Below are positions 43,070-50,591 of a stretch of DNA of 64,000 bases, piece by piece. The stretch covers positions 1 through 64,000 of the forward strand of contig ONOG01000014.1 of NCBI GenBank assembly GCA_900319385.1, read 5' to 3'. The DNA is from an uncultured Prevotellaceae bacterium (GTDB lineage: Bacteria > Bacteroidota > Bacteroidia > Bacteroidales > Bacteroidaceae). The translations under genes and the position numbers were made by a program. Below the pieces are notes generated by a model that was given only the letters and a program-made list of their open reading frames with translations, had not been told where the DNA came from and ran no database searches. Each line of letters opens with the position of its first letter. Position 1 is the stretch's first letter.

Positions 43070-43223
43070 CATCTGATTACCTCTGCGTCCTCTGCAGGTT
43101 CATCGCCTGCAAATCACGGTTTCCATCCCGCCGCTCCGCCCCTCGAACTCAGACCGACTGCCGCATAAACTCGACTGCGCCGAACATTAAACTCGGAGGG
43201 TGTGCAGAGAAAACTCAAAATAT

Positions 43224-43301
43224 CATTGATATTTCTACAAATTTCAGTGATATTTCTACAAATTCCATTGATATTTCTGAAAATATCACTGATATTTTGA
43301 G
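43224..43301. repeat. 21-bp tandem array (TTGATATTTC type)
   Basis: Units of 21 bp start at 43224, 43245, 43266 and 43287 with the core CATTGATATTTCTACAAATT and alternating CAT/CAG/CAC heads. The last unit is cut short. Confidence 0.75.
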
Positions 43302-43323
43302 TTTGGTCCGTACAACTGGCGAG

Positions 43324-43433
43324 TTTGTGGCGCAGCGTGGCTGAATTTGTGGCGCAGCGTAGCTGAATTGGTGGCGCAACGTAGCTGAGTTTGTGGCGCA
43401 CTGCTGCCGAAAGCGTGGCGCGCTGCAAGTGTG
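43324..43433. repeat. 22-bp tandem array (TGGCGCAGCG type)
   Basis: Units of exactly 22 bp start at 43324, 43346, 43368, 43390 and 43412 with the core TTTGTGGCGCAGCGTAGCTG. The fifth unit is the most diverged. It follows the 21-bp array after 22 bases. Confidence 0.75.
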
Positions 43434-43624
43434 CGTTGAGAGCGGAGTGCCGACTGCCCTGCTGCAGCCCTCGTTTTACCTATTAGTATATACGCGCGCG
43501 CGAAGAAAGGTACTAATGGGTACAAAATACGCTATGAATACCGACCGATTGCACTCTGGAAACACCCATAGTGTGACAAAATGAAATTTTTTTCGCAGTT
43601 TGGATAGTTTTTTTTGTAAGTTTT

Positions 43625-43656
43625 TTTGGTCGTTTTACTGAAAGTTGTTAACTTTG
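43625..43656 (+). promoter_or_regulatory. Promoter of gdhA (first copy)
   Basis: TTTG at 43625-43628 and TAACTTTG at 43649-43656 are 20 bp apart and match the consensus. The leader to the ATG is about 105 nt. Confidence 0.65.
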
Positions 43657-43767
43657 TGGGCGAAAACAGAAATCGAAAAGATTTTTATTTCAGCAAAAGT
43701 GTATCAAAAAGTCACAACACGGACACAACACTGTAACGAATTTTTCTTAACCCAAAAACAAAACATT

Positions 43768-45108
43768 ATGGATGCAAAAAAAGTTTTGGAAGACCTGAAG
43801 CGTCGCTTTCCAAACGAGCCTGAATACCATCAGGCGGTAGAAGAAGTTCTCGGAACCATCGAGGAAGAGTACAACAAGCACCCCGAGTTCGACAAGGTGA
43901 ACCTGATCGAACGACTGTGCATTCCCGATCGCGTCTATCAGTTCCGCGTGACATGGGTGGACGACAAGGGCCAGTACCAGACCAACATGGGCTATCGCGT
44001 GCAGCATAACAACGCCATCGGTCCCTACAAAGGTGGCATCCGTTTCCACGCCAGTGTGAACCTCGGCATCCTGAAGTTCCTGGCTTTCGAACAGACATTC
44101 AAGAACTCGCTCACCACGCTGCCCATGGGCGGTGGCAAGGGCGGCTCCGACTTCTCGCCCCGCGGCAAGTCGAACGCCGAAGTAATGCGCTTCTGCCAAG
44201 CCTTCATGCTTGAGCTGACACGCCACATCGGTCCCGACGTTGACGTTCCGGCAGGCGATATCGGCGTAGGTGGCCGCGAAGTAGGCTACATGTTCGGCAT
44301 GTATAAGAAACTCACACGCGAGTTCTCGGGCGTGCTCACCGGCAAGGGCCTCGAATTCGGCGGCTCACTCATCCGTCCCGAAGCTACGGGCTACGGCACC
44401 GTATATTTCCTCCGCGCCATGCTGAAGACCAAAGGCGACAGCATCGAAGGGAAGAAGGTGCTCATCTCGGGCGCCGGCAACGTGGCACAGTACGCAGCCG
44501 AGAAGGTGCTGCAGCTGGGCGGCAAGGTGATGACCATGAGCGACAGCGACGGCTACATCTACGATCCCGACGGCATCGACCGCGAGAAGCTCGACTATAT
44601 CATGGAACTGAAAAACCTGTACCGCGGCCGTATCCGCGAGTATGTGGACCAGTATCCCACTGCCAAGTACGTGGGCGACGGAGCTAAGCCCTGGTTCGAA
44701 AAAGCCGACATTGCACTGCCCTGCGCTACGCAGAACGAGCTCAACGAAGAGCAGGCCAAGGCCCTGGTAGCCAACGGCTGCATCGCAGTGGCCGAAGGTG
44801 CCAACATGCCCTCGACGCCAGGTGCCATCCGCGTGTTCCAGGAAGCGAAGATTCTCTATTCTCCGGGTAAGGCAAGCAACGCCGGCGGTGTGAGCGTCAG
44901 CGGTCTGGAAATGTCGCAGAACTCGGAGCGTCTGAGCTGGAGTGCCGAGGATGTTGACGCCAAGCTACTCTGGATCATGGAGAACATCCACGAGAACTGT
45001 GTGAAGTACGGCACCGAGCCCGACGGCTATGTCAACTACGTGAAGGGCGCCAACGTCGCCGGCTTCATGAAGGTTGCCAAGGCCATGATGGCACAGGGTG
45101 TTGTGTAA
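43768..45108 (+). CDS. gdhA: NADP-type glutamate dehydrogenase, copy 1
   Basis: The 446-residue enzyme makes glutamate from 2-oxoglutarate and ammonia, or the reverse. The hexameric GDH signature is present: MGGGKGGSDFSPRGKS (about 110-125) with the catalytic lysine, the GPDVDVPAGDIGVGGREVGY stretch and the nucleotide site VLISGAGNVAQYAA (about 232-245). It has about 60-65% identity by eye to the second copy at 47527. The ATG at 43768 gives MDAKKVLEDLKRRFP, as in relatives. It is monocistronic with its own promoter and a very strong terminator. Confidence 0.93.
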   Translation: MDAKKVLEDLKRRFPNEPEYHQAVEEVLGTIEEEYNKHPEFDKVNLIERLCIPDRVYQFRVTWVDDKGQYQTNMGYRVQHNNAIGPYKGGIRFHASVNLGILKFLAFEQTFKNSLTTLPMGGGKGGSDFSPRGKSNAEVMRFCQAFMLELTRHIGPDVDVPAGDIGVGGREVGYMFGMYKKLTREFSGVLTGKGLEFGGSLIRPEATGYGTVYFLRAMLKTKGDSIEGKKVLISGAGNVAQYAAEKVLQLGGKVMTMSDSDGYIYDPDGIDREKLDYIMELKNLYRGRIREYVDQYPTAKYVGDGAKPWFEKADIALPCATQNELNEEQAKALVANGCIAVAEGANMPSTPGAIRVFQEAKILYSPGKASNAGGVSVSGLEMSQNSERLSWSAEDVDAKLLWIMENIHENCVKYGTEPDGYVNYVKGANVAGFMKVAKAMMAQGVV

Positions 45109-45134
45109 AGCACAGACTCATAGTCCCGCTACCG

Positions 45135-45188
45135 CCCTCCCCTCGTCGCGAAATGCTATCGCGATGAGGGGAGGGTGCTGTTTTTTTT
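45135..45188 (+). terminator. Strong terminator after gdhA
   Basis: A 17-bp stem (45135-45151 with 45159-45175, one G-T pair), a 7-nt loop and a run of eight T at 45181-45188 follow the stop after 26 bp. Confidence 0.9.
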
Positions 45189-45220
45189 CTTCTTTTTATG
45201 GCATTTCATAAATTTTTTCC

Positions 45221-45228
45221 TACCTTTG
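45221..45228 (+). promoter_or_regulatory. -7 box for the preA-like gene
   Basis: TACCTTTG matches TAnnTTTG exactly, 40 nt before the ATG. It lies just after the gdhA terminator, so the gene has its own promoter. Confidence 0.6.
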
Positions 45229-45268
45229 CGAGCGACAACCTGACTATTTAACACCAAACACCCCGACC

Positions 45269-46735
45269 ATGAAAAGAAAGATGTTTATCGACGAAGAGGC
45301 GGCGCACTGTCTTCTTTGTGCCGATGCACCCTGTAGCAAAGCCTGCAAGAACGGCGACCCTGCCCGCGCCATCCGCGCCGTACGCTTCGGCAATGCTCAG
45401 CTGGCAGGCCAGTGGGTCAGCCAGTGCAACGACGAAGAACTGGCGGCTGCCGAAGCTGCCTGTATCCACTACGACCGTCCCATCCGCATCCGAGAACTGG
45501 TACGGAGCCTGCCGACGACCGACGTGTCGCCCGACGAAGCCGATGTGGACCTCTCCATCGACTTCTGCGGACTGCACTGCGAAAACCCGTTCTTCCTCGC
45601 CTCGTCGGCTGTGTGTACGAACTACGAAATGGTGGCACGCGCCTTCGACGCCGGTTGGGCTGGCGTATTCTACAAGACGATTTGCATGGACGAAATCCGC
45701 GAAGTGTCCCCACGATTCGACGCCGTTCCGCGCGAAGGCAGCAAGGGCGACTTCACTTCGTTCCGCAACATGGAGCAGTTGTCAGAAAACCCCGTCGAGG
45801 AGGACTTTGCCATCCTGCACCGTCTGAAGCAGGACTATCCCCAGAAAATCGTCATCGCCTCCATCATGGGAAAGACTGAGGAAGAGTGGATTGAACTGGG
45901 TAAAATGGCCGAACAGGCAGGCGTCGATGCCATCGAACTGAACTTTTCATGTCCGCAAATGCGACTGACGGGTATGGGGTCGGACGTCGGACAGAACGCC
46001 GAACTCGTGCTGTTCTACACCTCTTACGTGAAGCGCAGTGTGAGCATCCCCGTCATTCCGAAGATGACGCCCAACATCACACGCATCAGTCGTCCCGCGC
46101 TGGCGGCCTTCCATGCCAACGCCGACGCCATATCTGCCATCAACACCATCAAGAGTGTGACGATGGACGAGCGGGCGGCGGTGAACGGTCAGCAGACCAT
46201 CTCCGGACTCTCGGGCCGCAGCGTCAAGCCCATCGCCCTGCGCCACATTCTCGAAATGGCCAGCTATCCGCTGATGAAGAAGATGCCGTACAGCGGTATC
46301 GGAGGCATAGAGACCTGGCGCGACGCCCTCGAATTCATCCAGCTCGGATGCCGCAACGTGCAGGTCTGCACCGCCGTCATGCAGTACGGCTACCGCATCA
46401 TCGACGACCTTCTGCTGGGTATGCGCCACTACCTGCACGACCGTGGCGTCGCCCACGTGGCAGAACTTGTCGGCGAACGTCTGCCCAACTTTGTCCGTCC
46501 GAGCGACCTCGACCGCGACACGATGGTGCTTCCGCGCATCGACCAAGAGCAGTGCATCGGCTGCGGACGTTGCTACATCTCGTGCCATGACGGCGGCCAT
46601 CAGGCCATCACTCTCGACACCGACCGCCATCCACACATCAACGGCCGCCGCTGCGTCGGCTGCCACCTGTGCCGACTGGTGTGCCCGACGGGGGCCATCA
46701 ACATGGCCAACCGGATTCCAAAGCTGAAAAAGTGA
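45269..46735 (+). CDS. preA: PreA-like dihydropyrimidine dehydrogenase with N-terminal Cys domain
   Basis: The 488-residue protein is a FMN-dependent dihydropyrimidine dehydrogenase catalytic subunit. Residues about 90-390 form the dihydroorotate-dehydrogenase-like barrel (IDFCGLHCENPFFLAS, VIPKMTPNITRI, YSGIGGIETW). Residues about 425-480 are a two-cluster ferredoxin (CIGCGRCYISC and CVGCHLCRLVCP). The first 40 residues carry LLCADAPCSKACKNGDP, a Cys-rich piece that belongs to the N-terminal part of the PreT partner subunit. No preT gene is next to it. It would need an electron donor encoded elsewhere. Confidence 0.85.
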   Translation: MKRKMFIDEEAAHCLLCADAPCSKACKNGDPARAIRAVRFGNAQLAGQWVSQCNDEELAAAEAACIHYDRPIRIRELVRSLPTTDVSPDEADVDLSIDFCGLHCENPFFLASSAVCTNYEMVARAFDAGWAGVFYKTICMDEIREVSPRFDAVPREGSKGDFTSFRNMEQLSENPVEEDFAILHRLKQDYPQKIVIASIMGKTEEEWIELGKMAEQAGVDAIELNFSCPQMRLTGMGSDVGQNAELVLFYTSYVKRSVSIPVIPKMTPNITRISRPALAAFHANADAISAINTIKSVTMDERAAVNGQQTISGLSGRSVKPIALRHILEMASYPLMKKMPYSGIGGIETWRDALEFIQLGCRNVQVCTAVMQYGYRIIDDLLLGMRHYLHDRGVAHVAELVGERLPNFVRPSDLDRDTMVLPRIDQEQCIGCGRCYISCHDGGHQAITLDTDRHPHINGRRCVGCHLCRLVCPTGAINMANRIPKLKK

Positions 46736-46752
46736 ATCGCCGAGAACCGAAG

Positions 46753-46796
46753 AAGGGACATGACTACGCACAGCGGTCATGTCCCTTTCCTTTTTT
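46753..46796. terminator. Bidirectional terminator after preA
   Basis: AAGGGACATGAC and GTCATGTCCCTT form a 12-bp stem with an 11-nt loop, followed by TTCC and a T-run. It lies between convergent preA and comF. Confidence 0.8.
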
Positions 46797-46823
46797 GACG
46801 ACGGTGAAAGCGTCGCTGCAGCT

Positions 46824-47525
46824 CTACACCAGTTCGGGTTTGACCATGCCGGCGTAGGCAATGGTGAGGGTAGAGATGCGGATGGCGGGGATGGAAGCGA
46901 GGGCTTGCATGGCGGAGAGGAGCGTAGAACCCGTCGTCATGACGTCGTCGATGAGGAGGACGTGTCGGCCTGCCAGACGTTCGGGATGTCGGATGGCAAA
47001 GATATTGGCGACGTTCTGCTCACGTTCGATCTGCGTCAGGTGGGTCTGCGTGGGATTATTGACGGCGCGAAAAAGGACTTCGCCGACAATGGGGAGGCCC
47101 GTGACGCGCTGCAGACCGCGGGCGATGTAGTCACACTGGTTGTAGCCGCGTTGCCGCAGCCGCTTTTGGTGAAGGGGCATGGGCACAAGGACGTCGATGC
47201 CGTCGAAGAAATCGGTGGCTGAGAGTTCGTCGGCCAGCACTTCGCCTATGTCGGCAGCAGCATGGGGCTGCCCATGATACTTGAAGGCATGGACGAGTGT
47301 GCGCACCTCGTCGCTGTCGTAGCGAAAACCGCAGGTCGCACGTTCGATGGCTACTTTGCCCCAGAACAGCCGTTCGATGCGACCGTGCTCGTCGCCACCC
47401 TTATAGATGATGCGTGGCAAAGCAGAAAGGCAGCCTGCACAGACCGAACGCTCGGTCGGTGCAAGCCGCCTTTCGCAGATGACGCAAGTGCGGGGAAAAA
47501 AGAAGTCGAGCAGACCTTGCAACAC
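46824..47525 (-). CDS. comF: ComF-type phosphoribosyltransferase
   Basis: The 233-residue protein has an N-terminal four-cysteine finger (CVICERRL and CAGCLSAL, about 15-35) and a C-terminal phosphoribosyltransferase motif VLLIDDVMTTGSTLLSA (about 190-206). It also carries VPMPLHQKRLRQRGYNQCD. In naturally competent bacteria ComF helps process incoming single-stranded DNA; in most others it is uncharacterised. It starts with GTG one base after the stop of the upstream glutamate dehydrogenase gene (TAA-C-GTG), so the two are coupled in one operon. Confidence 0.88.
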   Translation of the reverse strand: MLQGLLDFFFPRTCVICERRLAPTERSVCAGCLSALPRIIYKGGDEHGRIERLFWGKVAIERATCGFRYDSDEVRTLVHAFKYHGQPHAAADIGEVLADELSATDFFDGIDVLVPMPLHQKRLRQRGYNQCDYIARGLQRVTGLPIVGEVLFRAVNNPTQTHLTQIEREQNVANIFAIRHPERLAGRHVLLIDDVMTTGSTLLSAMQALASIPAIRISTLTIAYAGMVKPELV

Positions 47526-47526
47526 G

Positions 47527-48864
47527 TTACACGATCCCCTGTGCCATCATGGCTTTGGCGACTTTCATGAAGCCAGCCACGTTGGCGCCGCGCACATAGT
47601 TGATATAGCCGTCGGGCTGTGTGCCGTACTTGACACACTGCTTGTGGATGGCGTGCATGATTTGGTGGAGTTTCTTGTCCACTTCGTCTGCCGTCCAGGC
47701 CAGGTGCATGGCGTTCTGCGTCATCTCAAGTCCCGATGTAGCCACACCGCCGGCATTGACTGCCTTGCCTGGAGCGTAGAGCATTTCGGCTGCGATGAAG
47801 GCATCGATGGCTTCGGGCGTGCAACCCATGTTCGAGATTTCGCCCACGCACAACGTGCCGTTCTCGATCAGCTGTCGGGCATCGTCGCCATTGAGTTCGT
47901 TCTGCGTGGCACAGGGCAGTGCGATGTCGCACTTCACTTCCCATGGACGTTTCCCTTCGACAAAGGTAGCGCCAGGAAATTCCTCGGCATAAGGCTGGCA
48001 GATGTCGTTGCCCGAGGCCCTCAGTTCGAGCATATAGTCAATTTTCTCGCCGCTGATGCCGTCGGGGTCGTAGATGTAGCCGTCGGGACCGCTGATCGTG
48101 ATCACCTTCGCGCCGAGCTGCGTAGCCTTGGTTGCGGCACCCCAGGCCACGTTGCCGAAGCCGCTGATGGCCACGGTCTTACCCTTGATGTCAATACCTT
48201 TTGTCTGCAACATTTCGTTGACGAAGTAGAGACCGCCGAAGCCAGTGGCCTCGGGACGGATGAGCGAGCCGCCGAACTCGAGGCCCTTGCCCGTGAGCAC
48301 GCCGCTCCAGTCACGCGTCAACTTCTTATATTGTCCGAACAGATAGCCCACTTCGCGTGCTCCGACGCCGATGTCGCCGGCTGGCACGTCGATTTCGGGA
48401 CCGATGTAGCGGTAGAGTTCGTTCATGAAAGCCTGGCAAAAACGCATGATCTCGGCATCGCTCTTGCCGCGGGGCGAGAAGTCGCTGCCGCCCTTGCCAC
48501 CACCCATCGGCAGCGTGGTCAGGGCATTCTTGAACGTCTGTTCGAAGCCGAGGAATTTCAGAATCGAGAGGTTCACGCTGGCGTGGAACCGCAGTCCGCC
48601 CTTGTAGGGGCCGATGGCTGAGTTGAACTGCACGCGATAGCCGAGGTTGACCTGCACCTCGCCTTTGTCATCGACCCAGGGTACGCGGAAGGTGATGATG
48701 CGTTCGGGCTCGACAAGCCGCTCAATCAGTTTCGCACGTTCAAACTCTGGATGCTGGTTATACACCTCCTCAATCGAAAGCAACACCTCATGCACTGCCT
48801 GCAGGTACTCTTTCTCGCCTGGATGTTTGGCCTCCAGCTGGGCCATAATGTTCTCAATTTTCAT
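47527..48864 (-). CDS. gdhA: NADP-type glutamate dehydrogenase, copy 2
   Basis: The 445-residue paralogue of the enzyme at 43768 keeps MGGGKGGSDFSPRGKS, GPEIDVPAGDIGVGAREVGY and the Rossmann stretch VAISGFGNVAWGAA. It differs from copy 1 at the cofactor loop (VITISGPDGYI against VMTMSDSDGYI), which could mean a different cofactor preference or regulation. The ATG at 48864 gives MKIENIMAQLEAKHPGE. A promoter box is at 48913-48920. comF follows one base after its stop. The two copies are 3.7 kb apart in opposite directions. Confidence 0.92.
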   Translation of the reverse strand: MKIENIMAQLEAKHPGEKEYLQAVHEVLLSIEEVYNQHPEFERAKLIERLVEPERIITFRVPWVDDKGEVQVNLGYRVQFNSAIGPYKGGLRFHASVNLSILKFLGFEQTFKNALTTLPMGGGKGGSDFSPRGKSDAEIMRFCQAFMNELYRYIGPEIDVPAGDIGVGAREVGYLFGQYKKLTRDWSGVLTGKGLEFGGSLIRPEATGFGGLYFVNEMLQTKGIDIKGKTVAISGFGNVAWGAATKATQLGAKVITISGPDGYIYDPDGISGEKIDYMLELRASGNDICQPYAEEFPGATFVEGKRPWEVKCDIALPCATQNELNGDDARQLIENGTLCVGEISNMGCTPEAIDAFIAAEMLYAPGKAVNAGGVATSGLEMTQNAMHLAWTADEVDKKLHQIMHAIHKQCVKYGTQPDGYINYVRGANVAGFMKVAKAMMAQGIV

Positions 48865-48912
48865 GATTAGATTAGATTTTGGTAAAAAACCGGTCAAAAT
48901 GTATTTCCACGG

Positions 48913-48920
48913 CAAAGGTA
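48913..48920 (-). promoter_or_regulatory. -7 box for glutamate dehydrogenase copy 2
   Basis: The minus strand reads TACCTTTG, matching TAnnTTTG, 49 nt before the ATG. A GAAAAGTGAAAAGTG microsatellite lies just upstream at 48930-48957. Confidence 0.6.
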
Positions 48921-49065
48921 CAACAAAAAGTGAAAAGTGAAAAGTGAAAAATGAAAAATTTATGCACTAAAAATAGTGTTATCGAGCATAACAATTTCCA
49001 AATGTGCTGTGGAGAGTTGACGAAGGTGCGGCATGGGGATGTTTGAGGTACGGCATACAGACAAG

Positions 49066-49097
49066 AAAAAGGCACTGGGATGGGAGTCCGAGTGCCT
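49066..49097 (-). terminator. Terminator of the GH51-tail-like gene
   Basis: On the minus strand AGGCACT pairs with AGTGCCT around a 14-nt loop and is followed by TTTTTC. It lies 60 bp after the stop at 49156. Confidence 0.65.
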
Positions 49098-49155
49098 ATA
49101 TGCGAAGTATGGAAACTACATTGAGGGAGTGCTGCAGCGCAGTCGGGATGCCGAC

Positions 49156-50403
49156 TTAGCGCAGCAGGAGTTTGCGCCCGCCGACGATGTAAAGGCCACG
49201 GGGCAGGGTGTGGGTGTCGGCGTAGCGGCGTCCGGTGAGGTCGTAGATGCCATCGGCAGCGGCTGACGACGAAGACAGGGCATCGGTAGGCTGTTCCTCG
49301 CTGAGGTCCTGAATGGCGGTCGGTACGGGTACGTCGGCCACGGCGAGCTGCAAGGTGTTGAGGCTGCGGGCAGGGACACTGAAGCGCATGGCAGAGGTGA
49401 GCACGGGGCTGAGGGCCGACTGCTGGGGTGTGCCGACGCTGAGGTTGCGGAGCGTGCTGGGCGAAAATTCGGTCGAGAGCGTCTGACGCTGGTGCTGGGC
49501 GTTCTGCACCGCGGCATCCTTCAGACGGACAACGACGTCCTGAACCGTGGCAGAGGGGTTGCTGATGCGAACAAAGACGCGCGAGGCATCGTCGCTGATT
49601 GAGGCTGCACCGTAGAGGGTCGAGGCATTGTCGAACTGGATGTCGTGGATGAGCTGGTCGTCGATGTAGCATCGCACGTGGTCGCCCCGCATCTCGACTT
49701 TCAGCCGATAGGTCTGTCCCGTCTGGATAGAGCCTGCTGCCGTGGCGAGGAGTGACTTTTGCCCGTCGATGCACTGCTCGATGGCGTGCTGCGAGTTTCC
49801 CCATCCGCCAATGTTCCACCACGTATAGTTCTCGCTGTCAAGGTAGCTGAAGGCGATGAGGAAGCCCTCTGCCCCACCCGTCTTCGTCGCATCGAGCTGG
49901 AGCGTGGCGTCGTGTCCGGTAAGCTGGTAGCACACCATGAGGCTGCCCAGGTCGTTGGCGTCGGTCTGGCTGAGCGTGCCGTCGGCAAAGGTCCACGTCC
50001 CTCCGTTTTTGTTCCATTCGTCGCCTTCTGCGGCAAAGTCGGTGGCGTAGAGGGCTGAGCCGTCGGCTGTGGTAAGGCTCACGTTGTCGAAAGTAGCCGT
50101 GGTGGCCCAAGTGGCGATTCCGAAATAGTTGCCACGCTTGGAGGTTGCATTGTTCATTGCCTGCATTTGCAGTGCCGAGGCTTCAGGCTGAAGCACCGTC
50201 TGCTGGTAGAAGGGGTTCTGCAAGAGCTGGGGATAGTAGGTGGGGTCGACGGCGTAGGTGTTCGCTGCGAGGTAGTTGGCGAAGTAGTCGTCGTCGGTCA
50301 GTTGCGTGGTCTGGCTGGCATCGAAGTTGAGGATGACCTGCGCCTGGGCACAGGGTACACAGAGCAGACAGAGGGCACAAATGAGGATGAATGACTTTTT
50401 CAT
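49156..50403 (-). CDS. Secreted GH51-tail-like beta-sandwich protein
   Basis: The 415-residue protein has a signal peptide (residues 1-21, ending CAQAQ). The central part (about 105-270) looks like the DUF1080/LamG-like sandwich seen inside secreted GH51 arabinofuranosidases: FDNVSLTTADGSALYATDF, GTWTFADGTLSQTD and RCYIDDQLIHDIQFDN. A GH51-like C-terminal beta domain (SDDASRVFVRISNPSATVQD, then FSVPARSLNTLQLAV) and a Bacteroidetes tail (IYDLTGRRYAD, GLYIVGGRKLLLR) follow. The GH51 catalytic barrel is missing. It may be a binding protein derived from such an enzyme, or a truncated gene; its signal peptide and promoter argue for expression. Confidence 0.6.
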   Translation of the reverse strand: MKKSFILICALCLLCVPCAQAQVILNFDASQTTQLTDDDYFANYLAANTYAVDPTYYPQLLQNPFYQQTVLQPEASALQMQAMNNATSKRGNYFGIATWATTATFDNVSLTTADGSALYATDFAAEGDEWNKNGGTWTFADGTLSQTDANDLGSLMVCYQLTGHDATLQLDATKTGGAEGFLIAFSYLDSENYTWWNIGGWGNSQHAIEQCIDGQKSLLATAAGSIQTGQTYRLKVEMRGDHVRCYIDDQLIHDIQFDNASTLYGAASISDDASRVFVRISNPSATVQDVVVRLKDAAVQNAQHQRQTLSTEFSPSTLRNLSVGTPQQSALSPVLTSAMRFSVPARSLNTLQLAVADVPVPTAIQDLSEEQPTDALSSSSAAADGIYDLTGRRYADTHTLPRGLYIVGGRKLLLR

Positions 50404-50431
50404 AAAAATTAGATTATAGTGATTTCTGACG

Positions 50432-50439
50432 CAAAGTTA
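50432..50439 (-). promoter_or_regulatory. -7 box for the GH51-tail-like gene
   Basis: The minus strand reads TAACTTTG, matching TAnnTTTG, 28 nt before the ATG. It is divergent from the box at 50558. Confidence 0.6.
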
Positions 50440-50557
50440 ATATAAATAAGGTGTAATCACCAAATCATTCGTTTGCAAATTTCGGTCCAAAAACGCGCAT
50501 GATTGATTTGCGAAAAAAAATGATTGATGAGAGAAAGGCGGTACGCCGAATTTTGAC

Positions 50558-50565
50558 TAACTTTG
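50558..50565 (+). promoter_or_regulatory. -7 box for the (alpha/alpha)-toroid gene
   Basis: TAACTTTG matches TAnnTTTG exactly, 26 nt before the first ATG. Confidence 0.6.
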
Positions 50566-50591
50566 CGGTGTAAACATAAAAAAACGCATCT

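Larger units (their letters stand above)
42538..43623. other. 1.1-kb repeat-dense intergenic region
   Basis: No gene is supported. The stretch between the divergent GH2 and gdhA genes holds the AAGTTCCGGAAGTT-type palindrome (42694-42709), ACCATGAATT (42738-42747), a CACGCAGAGACGCAGAG repeat (42782), a pair of inverted REP-like units (42837-43069) and two adjacent tandem arrays (43224-43433). Confidence 0.65.

Noticed and set aside
42757..43168. Short frames inside the 42.8-43.1 kb repeats
   Set aside because: They consist of the REP-like units and have no family.
43114..43525. Minus-strand frames with heptad-like repeats (RNINGICRNITEICRN type)
   Set aside because: They are translations of the 21- and 22-bp tandem arrays and lack start signals, so the repeat is DNA-level.
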